From: Endotrypanum monterogeii
Lineage: Eukaryota; Euglenozoa; Kinetoplastea; Trypanosomatida; Trypanosomatidae
Assembly (NCBI GenBank): GCA_000333855.2
Contig: CM007320.1
Coordinates: forward strand, 2,709,684 to 2,773,683
Length of the DNA: 64,000 nt
Reading direction: 5' to 3'
This document shows positions 1-9,700 of the stretch, one piece after another (positions within the stretch are counted from its first letter, which is position 1; each line of letters begins with the position of its first letter). Both the position numbers and the translations under genes were made by a program. Under the pieces are notes generated by a model. The model did no database searches and had not been told where the DNA came from. It saw only the letters and a list, made by a program, of their open reading frames with translations.

Positions 1-22
1 GTAGTAGAGAGGCCTTCGAAGC

Positions 23-2254
23 ATGGCCTCCAACGCTGACTCAGCTGTCTCTCTCCTATCCTACGGTGAGCATCAGGGCAGTTACCGCGGCGTGGTGGCA
101 TGCTCTAATCGCGATGACGGCTATTTCAGCGGCGAGAATCATTACGTCAACATGCTAATATACACCGGGTTTCGGTACCAATGCGTCGAGTACGCTCGCC
201 GTTTTTTATTACTGACTACCGGGTGCGTCTTTGACAGTTGTGGTAGGGCCAGTGAAATCTATGCAATGCGTCACATCACACACGTAGAGACAGGGGCGCA
301 ATACGCCCTACACCACCACCACAACGATGGCACGGCAAAGCAGAAGCCAGCGCCGGGTGATATCATTGTGTACCCATACCATCCCACGCAGACTCCGTGG
401 GGGCACGTGGGCATCATCTCCTTCGTCGACGAGAACCGTGTTGGCATCGCGGAGCAGAATCAGTTTTTTGGGGTTTTCGTCTCACCGGATGAGTCTTACC
501 TCGGTGGGGAGCGGTGCGTTGCACGGTACTCCATACTGCACCATGACGAGTCGACTAACACGTGGCGTATTGAGGAACCTGGCACCTTGCCGCAGGCCCT
601 GGGCTGGATTTCTTATCCCGATGCCCCAACACGTGAGCAGATTCACGCGCCGCTCAACCCACTTCCTTCCGCGGTCAAAGCGCGCTCGACACCCTTTGAC
701 CAACACGACCATCCTTTTCTTGCCCATTATCACCTGCACAGCGGTTTTGACATCCCCAGTGGCTCCGTCGCGCACCTGTATGGCATGCGAAGCGGCGCCC
801 AAGAGGCTTTGGTAGGGGCAACGAGCGCTGTCGCACGCGTGCTTCGATTTACGCTACAGTTTTTCTTCCATCGCTGTCGCCTCAGTCCAATTTTCCGTGC
901 TCTGCCTGCGAATTCGATCAGGGCTCCTTCGCTGGAGGCCACCGACGTACACACGACCTCCTCCCCTGAGGTGGATGCGCTTTTCACAGTGCTTGCACGG
1001 GAAGACGTCATTCACGCAACTGGATCTACTCCTGATATCCTGCGCCACGCTCTCGCATCGTACTTCGATATCCCCATCGAGTGGGTCACTGCCATGGAGC
1101 GAGACTTTTCCAAGGGAGAAGCGCACATGGCCGCAGTCGTGAGCTTTTCCCCCAATATCGCAACGGATTTGGCTGACCTCGACGCCTTCAGAGCGGCGCG
1201 CAAAATCTTGAGCACAGGGACTTCCTCAGCGGTGGAGACGCCGTCGCATACAGACTCCATTACTTTTGCCTGCGTGCCGGAGGCGACTGCCACCGCGACC
1301 CTTGCAGCTACTGTGGAGGAATTTCCAGTCAAGAACCCCCATGACGAAGCTTGGTGCCTGAAGGGCGTAAATTTTGGCAATGCGCTCCTCATGACAGAGC
1401 TGTCACAGCTCAGCAAGATTCAGCCGCAGCTGACGGAGGCCCTGAAGCTTCTGGCCCCATCCATGCGTTGCCACATGTCTACGCAGTACTCCACTGATTT
1501 CTCGGGCTACTTGAAGGTTATTGAAAACCTCTACGGCCCTCGAACAGCTTTCACAATTGTCTTGAGTGACGAACACCCGATGAATGACTTACTCGACGGG
1601 TTGGTGACAATCCTGCAGAGTTTGTGCGACCGCGTTCAATACCCAGTCCGTATCGTGAATGAGAAAGACCTCGTGTTTGAAGATGGAAAGCTGCACATTA
1701 CATCGACGGGTGCATTTCCAGTGGATAGCCTTGCCTCAGGTAAGGCTCAGGAAGTTAACTTGGTGTACATGCTGTGTGAATGGTCTTGTATATTGGAGCA
1801 CAGAGGAGCTGAGCACGCCGCTCTGTACAGTGCTGCGGTGGATCCCGCGTCAGATGTGGTCTTTGCCAAGCCGTTGTGGTCATACCTTTGCACGGGGGCG
1901 CTGAACGTTGATACCAAGTCGACGTCTTCTTCTTGTTCCCGGAGCACCACATCAGCGCGCTTCTTCGATGTCTGCCGACGCCTGTATTTGCTGGCATCGC
2001 CGAAGCCGTCACCAGAGATGTGGGATTTGGAAGTTTTTGAATACAGTGATAGCTGCCGGCGGATTCACATTGACGCTGACACGGTGGTCGCCCACACCCC
2101 GGCTCTCCTTCGTGCCGACTCGCTCATGATCGACTTTGCGTGGAGTTGCTCCATGGGTCACGTTGACGGCACTATGCGGGTTGACGCAGAGAAAACTGGG
2201 GGTGATCCTGACCTCCCCGCTTCCCTTTATTTCATGTTTCCAGCTGACGTGTGA
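23..2254 (+). CDS. Trypanothione/glutathionylspermidine synthetase-like protein: CHAP amidase with decayed synthetase domain
   Basis: 743 aa. The N-terminal ~190 residues form a CHAP (NlpC/P60-like) amidase domain: the catalytic Cys is C54 in QCVEYARRF, the catalytic His is H128 in WGHVGII, followed by an Asn/Glu-containing strand (GIAEQN). In bifunctional GspS/TryS this domain hydrolyses glutathionylspermidine or trypanothione. Residues ~310-743 keep the general outline of the ATP-grasp synthetase half (a YFDIP segment, an EWSCILEH segment like the family's WAWET region, and a KPLW segment). The family's active-site pieces are not visible: the ARFDF arginine and aspartate are replaced in AAVVSFS, the E-N-x-D-S-A cluster is absent, and so is the K-P-x-x-G-R-x-G loop near the C terminus. 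I infer an amidase or regulatory protein without ligase activity. Leishmania genomes have an annotated 'trypanothione synthetase-like' gene (from memory) that this may match. The start is the first ATG; its splice site lies outside or at the edge of the window. Confidence 0.85.
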   Translation: MASNADSAVSLLSYGEHQGSYRGVVACSNRDDGYFSGENHYVNMLIYTGFRYQCVEYARRFLLLTTGCVFDSCGRASEIYAMRHITHVETGAQYALHHHHNDGTAKQKPAPGDIIVYPYHPTQTPWGHVGIISFVDENRVGIAEQNQFFGVFVSPDESYLGGERCVARYSILHHDESTNTWRIEEPGTLPQALGWISYPDAPTREQIHAPLNPLPSAVKARSTPFDQHDHPFLAHYHLHSGFDIPSGSVAHLYGMRSGAQEALVGATSAVARVLRFTLQFFFHRCRLSPIFRALPANSIRAPSLEATDVHTTSSPEVDALFTVLAREDVIHATGSTPDILRHALASYFDIPIEWVTAMERDFSKGEAHMAAVVSFSPNIATDLADLDAFRAARKILSTGTSSAVETPSHTDSITFACVPEATATATLAATVEEFPVKNPHDEAWCLKGVNFGNALLMTELSQLSKIQPQLTEALKLLAPSMRCHMSTQYSTDFSGYLKVIENLYGPRTAFTIVLSDEHPMNDLLDGLVTILQSLCDRVQYPVRIVNEKDLVFEDGKLHITSTGAFPVDSLASGKAQEVNLVYMLCEWSCILEHRGAEHAALYSAAVDPASDVVFAKPLWSYLCTGALNVDTKSTSSSCSRSTTSARFFDVCRRLYLLASPKPSPEMWDLEVFEYSDSCRRIHIDADTVVAHTPALLRADSLMIDFAWSCSMGHVDGTMRVDAEKTGGDPDLPASLYFMFPADV

Positions 2255-3184
2255 CACTAGGTATTTTTTTTTCGTCTCTTCCCTCTCGCTGCGAAACCGG
2301 GCCGCCTCCGTGACTGCGTTGCGATGTAGACTCGGTTTGGCGAAGGCTGAAGTGCAGCCGCCGAGGTTCATCGAACGTGTTGGAAGTGCTGTATCTTTTT
2401 CACGTGTGGTGGGTCCAAGTATATATTCTATGAGTGGGATATACGTCTGTCGAACAAGTAGATCACATCATTTCTCCCTCTGCGTAAGGGTGCGTGTGTG
2501 TGTGTGTAAGACAAAAGCGTAGGTTTATTTCTTGTCTTCTAGTGCATCTTGTGAGCATTTTGGTATATATATATATATATATTATTTTTTTTTGAGGAGG
2601 AGGGGTTATCTCACAGAACAGACAATAACGGGAGCTAAGCAAACTGGCAGCAGTCCACCTGATATTTGATATGGACGGTGAGACCTGCTCATCCGCTTCT
2701 CAACTTTCCTCATTAATCTCTTTTGTTTACATTGACTACCCATGTGATAATTGACCTCCCAGGGATTTGCATCCACTTCATCTTGGTCTACCTGCCCCCT
2801 ATTCCACTCGATCACCATGTAGGGTACCACTGCTGCCACGGGTGTACAGGGTGTGTGTGTGTGTGTGTGTGTTTCCGTCTCGGCGTCCTGTGATACTCCA
2901 GGAGGGTTTGTTGTCGTAGTTCACCGTGCAGATTACCTCAAAAAAAAAAACAGATTGCGCACCGGGGACGTTGGAATGTACAGGTACCATGTCGATGTTG
3001 CGTCAAAGGTGATCATGTGCCATCTATCAAACACGGCCGCTTACCCTCGTTCTCTCCGAAAGGGCATGCCAACGCCATGTGAGGAAATGTGTTCCCCTGT
3101 ACACGTCATCTCAACTCTTTTTTTCTTTTTCTTTCTTCTGTCAGCCCCCCCCCCCCTTCCTCCTCCCAACCCCAAACGTGTAGA
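2255..3184 (+). other. Intergenic spacer (3'UTR of synthetase-like gene / 5' leader of SET gene)
   Basis: No coding-like frame. It holds a (TA)n tract near 2563-2583, a (TG)n tract near 2849-2871, an A10 run near 2940, and the T/C tract that precedes the SET gene. Confidence 0.7.
3115..3144 (+). promoter_or_regulatory. Polypyrimidine tract and candidate spliced-leader acceptor AG (3143-3144) of the SET-domain gene
   Basis: An almost pure T/C tract of about 28 nt ends in TCAG. It lies 40 nt upstream of the ATG at 3185 and downstream of an in-frame ATG at 3089. The upstream ATG would therefore be removed by trans-splicing, which decides the start in favour of 3185. Confidence 0.7.
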
Positions 3185-4810
3185 ATGTCTACTTTGGCTG
3201 CATCGGGCAAGAGTGGAGACACCTTCTACCTCGGCAAGAATCCGTCTCCAGTCGCGTTCGCGAAGTATGCGAAAAAAAACGACATATTTCTCAACCCCAA
3301 TGTCTCGTTTCTCGTCCCTACCAAAACCATGGGAATGGGTGTTTTTGCTTCCCGTCCGCTGCCCGCCGGTACTGTAGTGATCAGCTGCCCCGAGACCTCC
3401 GGAGTGTCCCCGTACATGAGGGAGATGGCCACCTCGCCTTGTGTGGTTGCATTGCATGCAAGTCCGGCTGCAATGGCAGACGCCACACTTTTTGATGTCT
3501 TGGTGCTCATGGCAGAGATGTGGCGCTCAAATTCGCCTTGGCGAGCGTGGTTAGAGGCCTGTCCACGCATGGAGCATCACTTGTTTGATCTCTGCCCCGC
3601 ACAGGCAGCTGCGCTAGGAATGCAGGGTGTGATGTCTGTGGAGATGGCTGCTGCAGGGTCTTCTCGCGCAGCTGGCGGGGGAGAAGGCGTGGCTTCAGTG
3701 ACGTTGGAGCTGGCTAGTGTAACGGGTCTGGCGCAGGCGCTTAGCGACGTGCGCGTAGTGCAGCGGTGGGCCTCTGCTCAGGCGATTATGGCAGATTTCC
3801 CAGACGTCTGGCCCGCGAACCGCGTTTCCTTCAGCCTCTTCCTAGAGGCGCTTTCGCAGGTGTACTCGCGAAATTTTCACCGCGAGGAGCTCAAGGGGCG
3901 CGAGGGCCCTTATCTACTGCCTGGTCTCGACATTTTGAACCACTCCTTCGCTGCGAACACCACATTTGAAATCCGTGGTGGTGGTCGTAAGCACGCCACA
4001 GCTTTCACTGTCGTTACCACACGCCCTGTTGAGAAAGGGGAGCAGCTATTCGGCTGTTACGGTCGCATAGGAGCGGCACGGTTTGCTGTCGAGTTTCAGT
4101 TTCTGACCACAGCGGTTCTGCGAAACGACTTTGTGCGTTGCTCGGCCACGTCGCTCGCGACGGTAGCGACGTGGCTGCACTACTGGAATATTGCCAGGGA
4201 AACACCGGGGTCTACGGAGTGTTTGTCGGACATTACGGCGCACCTTCAAAATTGTGAAGACGGCATCGGTTCCTTGACCGGAACAGGGGTAGGTGTGTGG
4301 AAATCATCTTTCTTCACCGGCGACTCCGCTGCGAGTGTCGAGGCTCATCAGAAGGAGATGAGGCGGCGCATCGAAGGGCTTCAGCGACTGGGCCTCTTGT
4401 ACGATGAGGGGCTTTATCTGGTTCGCCCATACGCGACATGGGAGGCGGAGGAGGCTGCTGAGCCGACACGGGGTTTTCGATGGAGCACGCCCGCGGAGCA
4501 CGAGGAGGAGGTGAGGCGACACAGGCGCGTCTTGGCTGCTACAGTGTTCTTGCTCACCGCGACCAAAAGCTTGTACGAAGATGTTTACCATCGTATGACT
4601 GTCGAGTGGGAGCCACCTCAGTCGGCGCAACTTTCTACTGCAGTGCGTGACTATATGCATATCAAGATCGTCGCTGCACAACGGCAGCACGATGCTGCAT
4701 GCATTGTCTTTGGGAACTCTTCTCGTGATGTGGCGCGCCGCAAGCTAGTACAGGATGTGCTGATCTCTGAGATGGAGACGCTGCGCTACTACGCTAAGAC
4801 GTTTGCCTGA
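3185..4810 (+). CDS. SET-domain protein, SETD3/SETD6/Rubisco-LSMT-type lysine (or histidine) methyltransferase-like
   Basis: 541 aa from the ATG after the splice tract (MSTLAASGKS). A frame-open extension to 3089 encodes only the Pro/Ser/Phe-rich translation of the splice tract. An N-terminal half-SET strand (GMGVFASRPLPAGTVV, ~45-60) and a C-terminal SET core with the N-H-S motif (N252-H253-S254, in LDILNHSF) and the GCYG tyrosine (Y292) follow the split-SET layout of the SETD3/SETD6/plant LSMT family. Residues after ~330 are helical and fit a Rubs-subst-bind domain. The family transfers a methyl group from S-adenosylmethionine to non-histone proteins such as ribosomal proteins, cytochrome c or actin. 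The substrate here cannot be told from sequence. An insertion at ~150-180 (Ala/Gly-rich) lies inside the iSET region. Confidence 0.85.
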   Translation: MSTLAASGKSGDTFYLGKNPSPVAFAKYAKKNDIFLNPNVSFLVPTKTMGMGVFASRPLPAGTVVISCPETSGVSPYMREMATSPCVVALHASPAAMADATLFDVLVLMAEMWRSNSPWRAWLEACPRMEHHLFDLCPAQAAALGMQGVMSVEMAAAGSSRAAGGGEGVASVTLELASVTGLAQALSDVRVVQRWASAQAIMADFPDVWPANRVSFSLFLEALSQVYSRNFHREELKGREGPYLLPGLDILNHSFAANTTFEIRGGGRKHATAFTVVTTRPVEKGEQLFGCYGRIGAARFAVEFQFLTTAVLRNDFVRCSATSLATVATWLHYWNIARETPGSTECLSDITAHLQNCEDGIGSLTGTGVGVWKSSFFTGDSAASVEAHQKEMRRRIEGLQRLGLLYDEGLYLVRPYATWEAEEAAEPTRGFRWSTPAEHEEEVRRHRRVLAATVFLLTATKSLYEDVYHRMTVEWEPPQSAQLSTAVRDYMHIKIVAAQRQHDAACIVFGNSSRDVARRKLVQDVLISEMETLRYYAKTFA

Positions 4811-6716
4811 TTTTTTTTACATCAGAAGTAACGGAGAAAAAAAAAAACAGGCAGAGATAAAGTGGAGCGCGAGTCGAATAGTTGTCTGTACATGATTTTG
4901 AGTGCAAATCTGCATGGCGAATCGATTTCATTTCATCCGCTACGGTTAAAGTTTGTCTGTGACGATTCCGTGCTCACTGCATCGTCAAAGTATTACCCGA
5001 CACGAAGCGCACCTTGGTCCCTTCTACCGACGAATACCTATATATATATATATATAATGACTTCTCTGCTTATGTCCCGCTGACGCGGGGAGGGGTATGA
5101 TTAATGAAGTTAAAAAAAAAAAGTGGTTGTGGCGAAGGGAAAGCGACTAAGCAGCTTTTACACCGTTGCCTTTGACAAGAATGATTGACACTACTAGCCG
5201 AGTTTTGTCTGCATTTGCTTCCCTCTCTCAGTGTAATGTGTCTTCTGTCTGTTGGGTGCGCTTATCAGTGCCATAAATCGTGGAGAAAAAAATGAATGTG
5301 CATTATATGGGATGGCAAAGGTGACGCTGCGCTCTCTAATTTTTTTTTTCGCTGTTCCGCTCTTACTGTGCTCCACATCTCCCGTAAGTCACGGCATTCG
5401 GAACTATGTGTTCCCGTGGAATTCTTTTTCCTTTATATGATGTCTCTCCATTTTGCTTTCACGCCCCCCTTTTTTTCACCCTCGCCGCGGCTGTGCACTT
5501 TGTGCTGAGCCGCTCACGTGCGCCCGCGCGCACACACACACACATACACACACGCACAAGAGCGTAACAAAAAAAAAAAACAAACCAACGGAAAAAAAAA
5601 GTTGGCATCATAAAGTGAATACATTTTCGAACTGCAGTGGTGTATCCATTTTTTGTCGGTGCGTGCGCACACACGATACGACGTGCTTCACTGACAGGGT
5701 CAGCGATACCAGCGTTGTGATACGCGAAAGGGGCTTTTGTGGAGGAGGGTTGGTATCGAATCCACTATTTCCCTTTGTGTTTTCTTTCGCCACTACTGGA
5801 TCATTATCACTAAACTTGACTCCACTACGGCCTTATCCTTTTGATCTACAACAAACGAAAATTAGGTTATCAAACGTTTGGTCGATTTCCATGACTTATT
5901 TGAGCAGAGGAAACACCACACTTACACTCGTTCTGCTTTTGTATCCCCCTTTTCACAATTTGAGTGTTATCTTAACACGTTTTTTTTTTTCTTTAGGTGA
6001 GCACCCAGTATTTTTATCTCTCTCTGGGACGTGACCCTCCTCCAGTGGAACCTTTCCTTGGCGTTTTTTTTCTCGCTTTGTATTCTTCCCATGTGTTGTT
6101 GCATTGATCTTTGATTTAGGCGCATGCTTTCTGTATGTTTCTTCCTCTCTTATCAACTGCCCCCCCTTTTTTTTTCTCAGCTCCCCCTTTTTTAGTATTT
6201 ACCTCCTCCACGTTTGGACATCATCTCCCCTCTCCTTTTTTCCACCGCCCTCCACTCCCCCCCATTTTTTGTTTCGTTATTCGGTTTCGGTTGTCTCTCT
6301 AACACGGTACCCATTTCGTTTTTCCTTGAAGCGTGACCCACCTTGGTTTGCAGTCTTTTTTTCCTCTCCTCGCTTGCTTGTTAGTCTATTTTTATTTTTG
6401 GTTCTCCGGTGGCCGGCTAGGCGCGTGAAAACCTACACGACACGCAGTGAAAGTCACATACACACACGCGCATATATATATTTACAGACCCCCCCCCCCG
6501 CTGAAGGACACGCACAAAAGCAGGTTGTTGAGTAAAGACGATTCGCAGGTCATTTTTCGAGCGACATAAATAATCGGAGGGGCGACAAGAAATAGCGTGA
6601 GGGAAGGTGCGCAATACGATCTGAATCACTTTTTTCCTGCTGCCATCTTTTTTATCATCATTTACTTGATTTGTTTTATTCCGTATCAAGCACTCGTCTG
6701 AGTCGTCGAGGGTATC
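4811..6716 (+). other. Intergenic spacer with multiple pyrimidine tracts
   Basis: 1.9 kb without a coding-like frame. Contents include a (TA)n tract near 5040-5057, a (CA)n tract near 5530-5556, many A- and T-runs, and an extended T/C-rich zone at about 6000-6410. Open frames here are Phe/Leu/Ser-rich translations of pyrimidine tracts. Confidence 0.65.
6628..6690 (+). promoter_or_regulatory. Pyrimidine-rich tract and candidate spliced-leader acceptor AG (6689-6690) of the first C2 gene
   Basis: A T-rich tract ends at TATCAAG, 26 nt before the ATG at 6717. A longer T/C tract at 6100-6400 offers alternative acceptors, so the exact site is uncertain. Confidence 0.4.
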
Positions 6717-9700
6717 ATGGGCAAGCTGACCATTACAGTTCACAAATGCAAGCTCCATCGTCCCGTGAGCAGCGGCAACCTCGTTGTCAATCCACGCGTC
6801 ACTGTCGTTGTGGATGGCACCTACAGATTTCAGACAAGTATCAAAAAGAACTCCGTTTGCCCAGAGTTCAATGAGTCGTTTTGCGTGGGTAACACTCACC
6901 GATTAGCTGTGATCGAGGTGTCTGTCTACGATGTGCAGGAGCCATCGGGTTTGGTGCTGCCAGGCATCGGTGTCTTGACTGCAAGGCGAGGTGTGATGCG
7001 AGCGCTCAGCCCCAGCAGCGCAGACGAGGATGAGGTCACTAGCTTCACCACAGCGGGTTTTAATGGTGGTGATGGGAGTGGCGGTGCTGGGGGCAGTAGC
7101 GGTGGTGCAGCATCGTCATCCAAGGGGAGACGACCGGTGCTGTTAGGGCGATGCTACATTTCTCTTCAGCGTTTGGTTCACCATGCGCGGAAGCGCCGGA
7201 GCTACTCTCTGGCTACACCACTTCCATCTGCCTCCTCATCTGCAAAGGCGGGGGGTCATGTCCTTTCCACTGCACCCCACACCGACGACGGCGAAGACGC
7301 TCTTGGCGCCCCATCCTCTGCGATGACAGCAGACATCGGCCCCTCGCTTCTGCACCAAACGATTCCTCCAGGCATTGCTGGTACACTTATACTTTCTCTA
7401 GAGTCCGACACCCTCGGCGAGCCACCGTCTCAGCTGCGCCTCAACGAAGAGATCGAGGCAGCTTATGTGCAGCGTTTGCGCCGCTTTTTGATGTGCTACG
7501 ATCCACCAAAAATTGCTATCCTGGACGTTATGATGGCACACGTGCGAGACAAAACGGAGCGGCGCCATGGAGACGGAGGTTTTTTCACTGGTAGTGGCGA
7601 CAATTCGAGTACAGTAGAGTTGGAGGCTAGAAGGGGGTCGCTTTCGCAAACTAGTCGACGGAACCGATCAAGCGGCAGCTCATCCTTCTGTGGCGCACCC
7701 ACACAGCAGAGGTCTGATTTCGAAAATGTGGAATCGACAGACCGTCCTTCACCATTGCACCATAAGAGCGCTCCCATCCACGGCCTTTTGCCGGCGCCAA
7801 CTTCATCGCTTGCCCGTCCGAGTGGCCGCTTGCCGCCCCATCAAAACGAAGGCCTGGGTGGCGGTCGTATCTCTGCACCCCTCCTCTCCCCTCATTTCCC
7901 GAAACGTGCCGTATGCCTTGGTGGCTGCCCAGAGCTGACAGTAGAGCTTCCTGAAGAGCGGGAAACCTTCAAGGAAATGATGGATCGACTTGTGAGCGAG
8001 TACCATGCAAGCGAGCCTGGCGACTTTCGTATCGTGATGCGGGCGAACGGCTGCACCAACATTGACAAAGACCATTGGAATCAGTCCCTTCTCGGGTCCG
8101 ATGATGTCTTTGTCATATTTCGAAGCGAGTCGGAGGAGTACGAGACAGACGAAGCGAAGCTGCAGAGCACTGTCATTTGGGCTCAGACAAAAAACATCAC
8201 CATGGAAGTTGTCAATCCGAATCGTTTCTTTGTAACAGTCATACTTATGGGTCGACGCGGTGCCAAGACGTACGAGATCGGTCGCTGCAGCGTTAGCGCT
8301 GCTTCGCTTTCACAGGGGCGGGTCTCGCGCCGGGACATGTTTCTGTGCATGGGGGAGAGCGTTATACAAGTGGCAGTGAATGGCGTGGTGCACCTCCTCA
8401 TGCGACCAGTTCACTTCGGTCTCACCCCGTCGGACATGGCCGATAGCGTCGACCGTTTTTATGACCGACTCGGTCTTTTTTTTAAGCGCTACGATCCTTT
8501 ACGGCTGCCACTGGTGGACGCTTTGGCGCGATCTCGCCTGCATGAAATCGATTCCTACATGAAGGATTTGGAAGACTTATACGGTCGTGAACCGGGTACG
8601 GTGCGTGTGCTGGTAACCATCGAATCCCTCATCTCCCTCCGCGAGACAGCTGACAAGGACTTGAGTGGACAGGAGGTTCGAGTTCTGCTCACCATGGGAT
8701 CCTCTAGTGTGCGCACTAAGTCATTCGCTGTTTGGGAGTTCGCGCCAACTAATGTGCGGGAAAACTACTTGTTTGATGTGGTGAGGGAGACAGACCTCAT
8801 CCGACTTGAGGTGGTGAACGCGCAGGACAATACGGTCGTCTACGGTCGCGTGGACTTCAGCTGCTTGAACACGCAGCGTGGTACCGCGAACAAGCGCGAT
8901 CTGTACCTCATTGGGGAGGCCGGTACACGAGAGGCATATTTCAGCGGTATTGTGCGCGTGAGTCTTTACAGCGATGAGGTAGGGCACAACTACGAAATGG
9001 ACAGGAGCCTAGAGGAGGCATTTGCGGGACGACTGCGTCGCTACGTATACCGTCGCATTCCCGAGAGCCTGCACCGCGTGAGCCTGGCAATCTCGACAGT
9101 CTTTGACATGGAAACCTTCATGGCGCAGTTGGCCCTCCAGTACGGCGATGAGGATCCTACTTACGCTCTGTTTTTTACCCTTGTCGGATGCCGTCAGCTG
9201 CGCTCTAGCTTTGGTGGCATCAATCCGTACGTTGTAGTGCGTCTGGGTATCGAGGCATACCAGACGAAAACGGCGAAGGCGACCGAGGAGCCCGACTACT
9301 TCGAGTTCTTTCAGTTTTCCTATGATCGGCCCGAGGACATGGCTATTACTCTTGTGGTGATGGATGAGGCAGGTATCGGCAGAGATAAGGAAGTCGGCCG
9401 CACGGTGATTCCGCTGGCAAATGTGCAGCCGTCGCGTGATTACAGCGATTGGATGCCAGTCCTTTACAAGAAAAAGAATGGGGGGGTGCGCGAGGTAGGC
9501 ACGATTGGGTTCAAGTACTCAGTGGTCGACCTGAACCTGGGGGACCGTACCCGAGCTCGCCTCATGAAGGAGCAGTATCAGGAGCGAAGCGCACGCGTGC
9601 CTGTCTTGATGAGTGGGAAAAGTGAAATCTGGGATACGGGTAGAGCTCCATTAGGGACCGGCGAGGTGGAGGTCTCGAATGCAACCTCAACTGTTGCGCG

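Noticed and set aside
854..1416. Minus-strand open frames under the first gene
   Set aside because: Shadow frames opposite a well-supported coding region.
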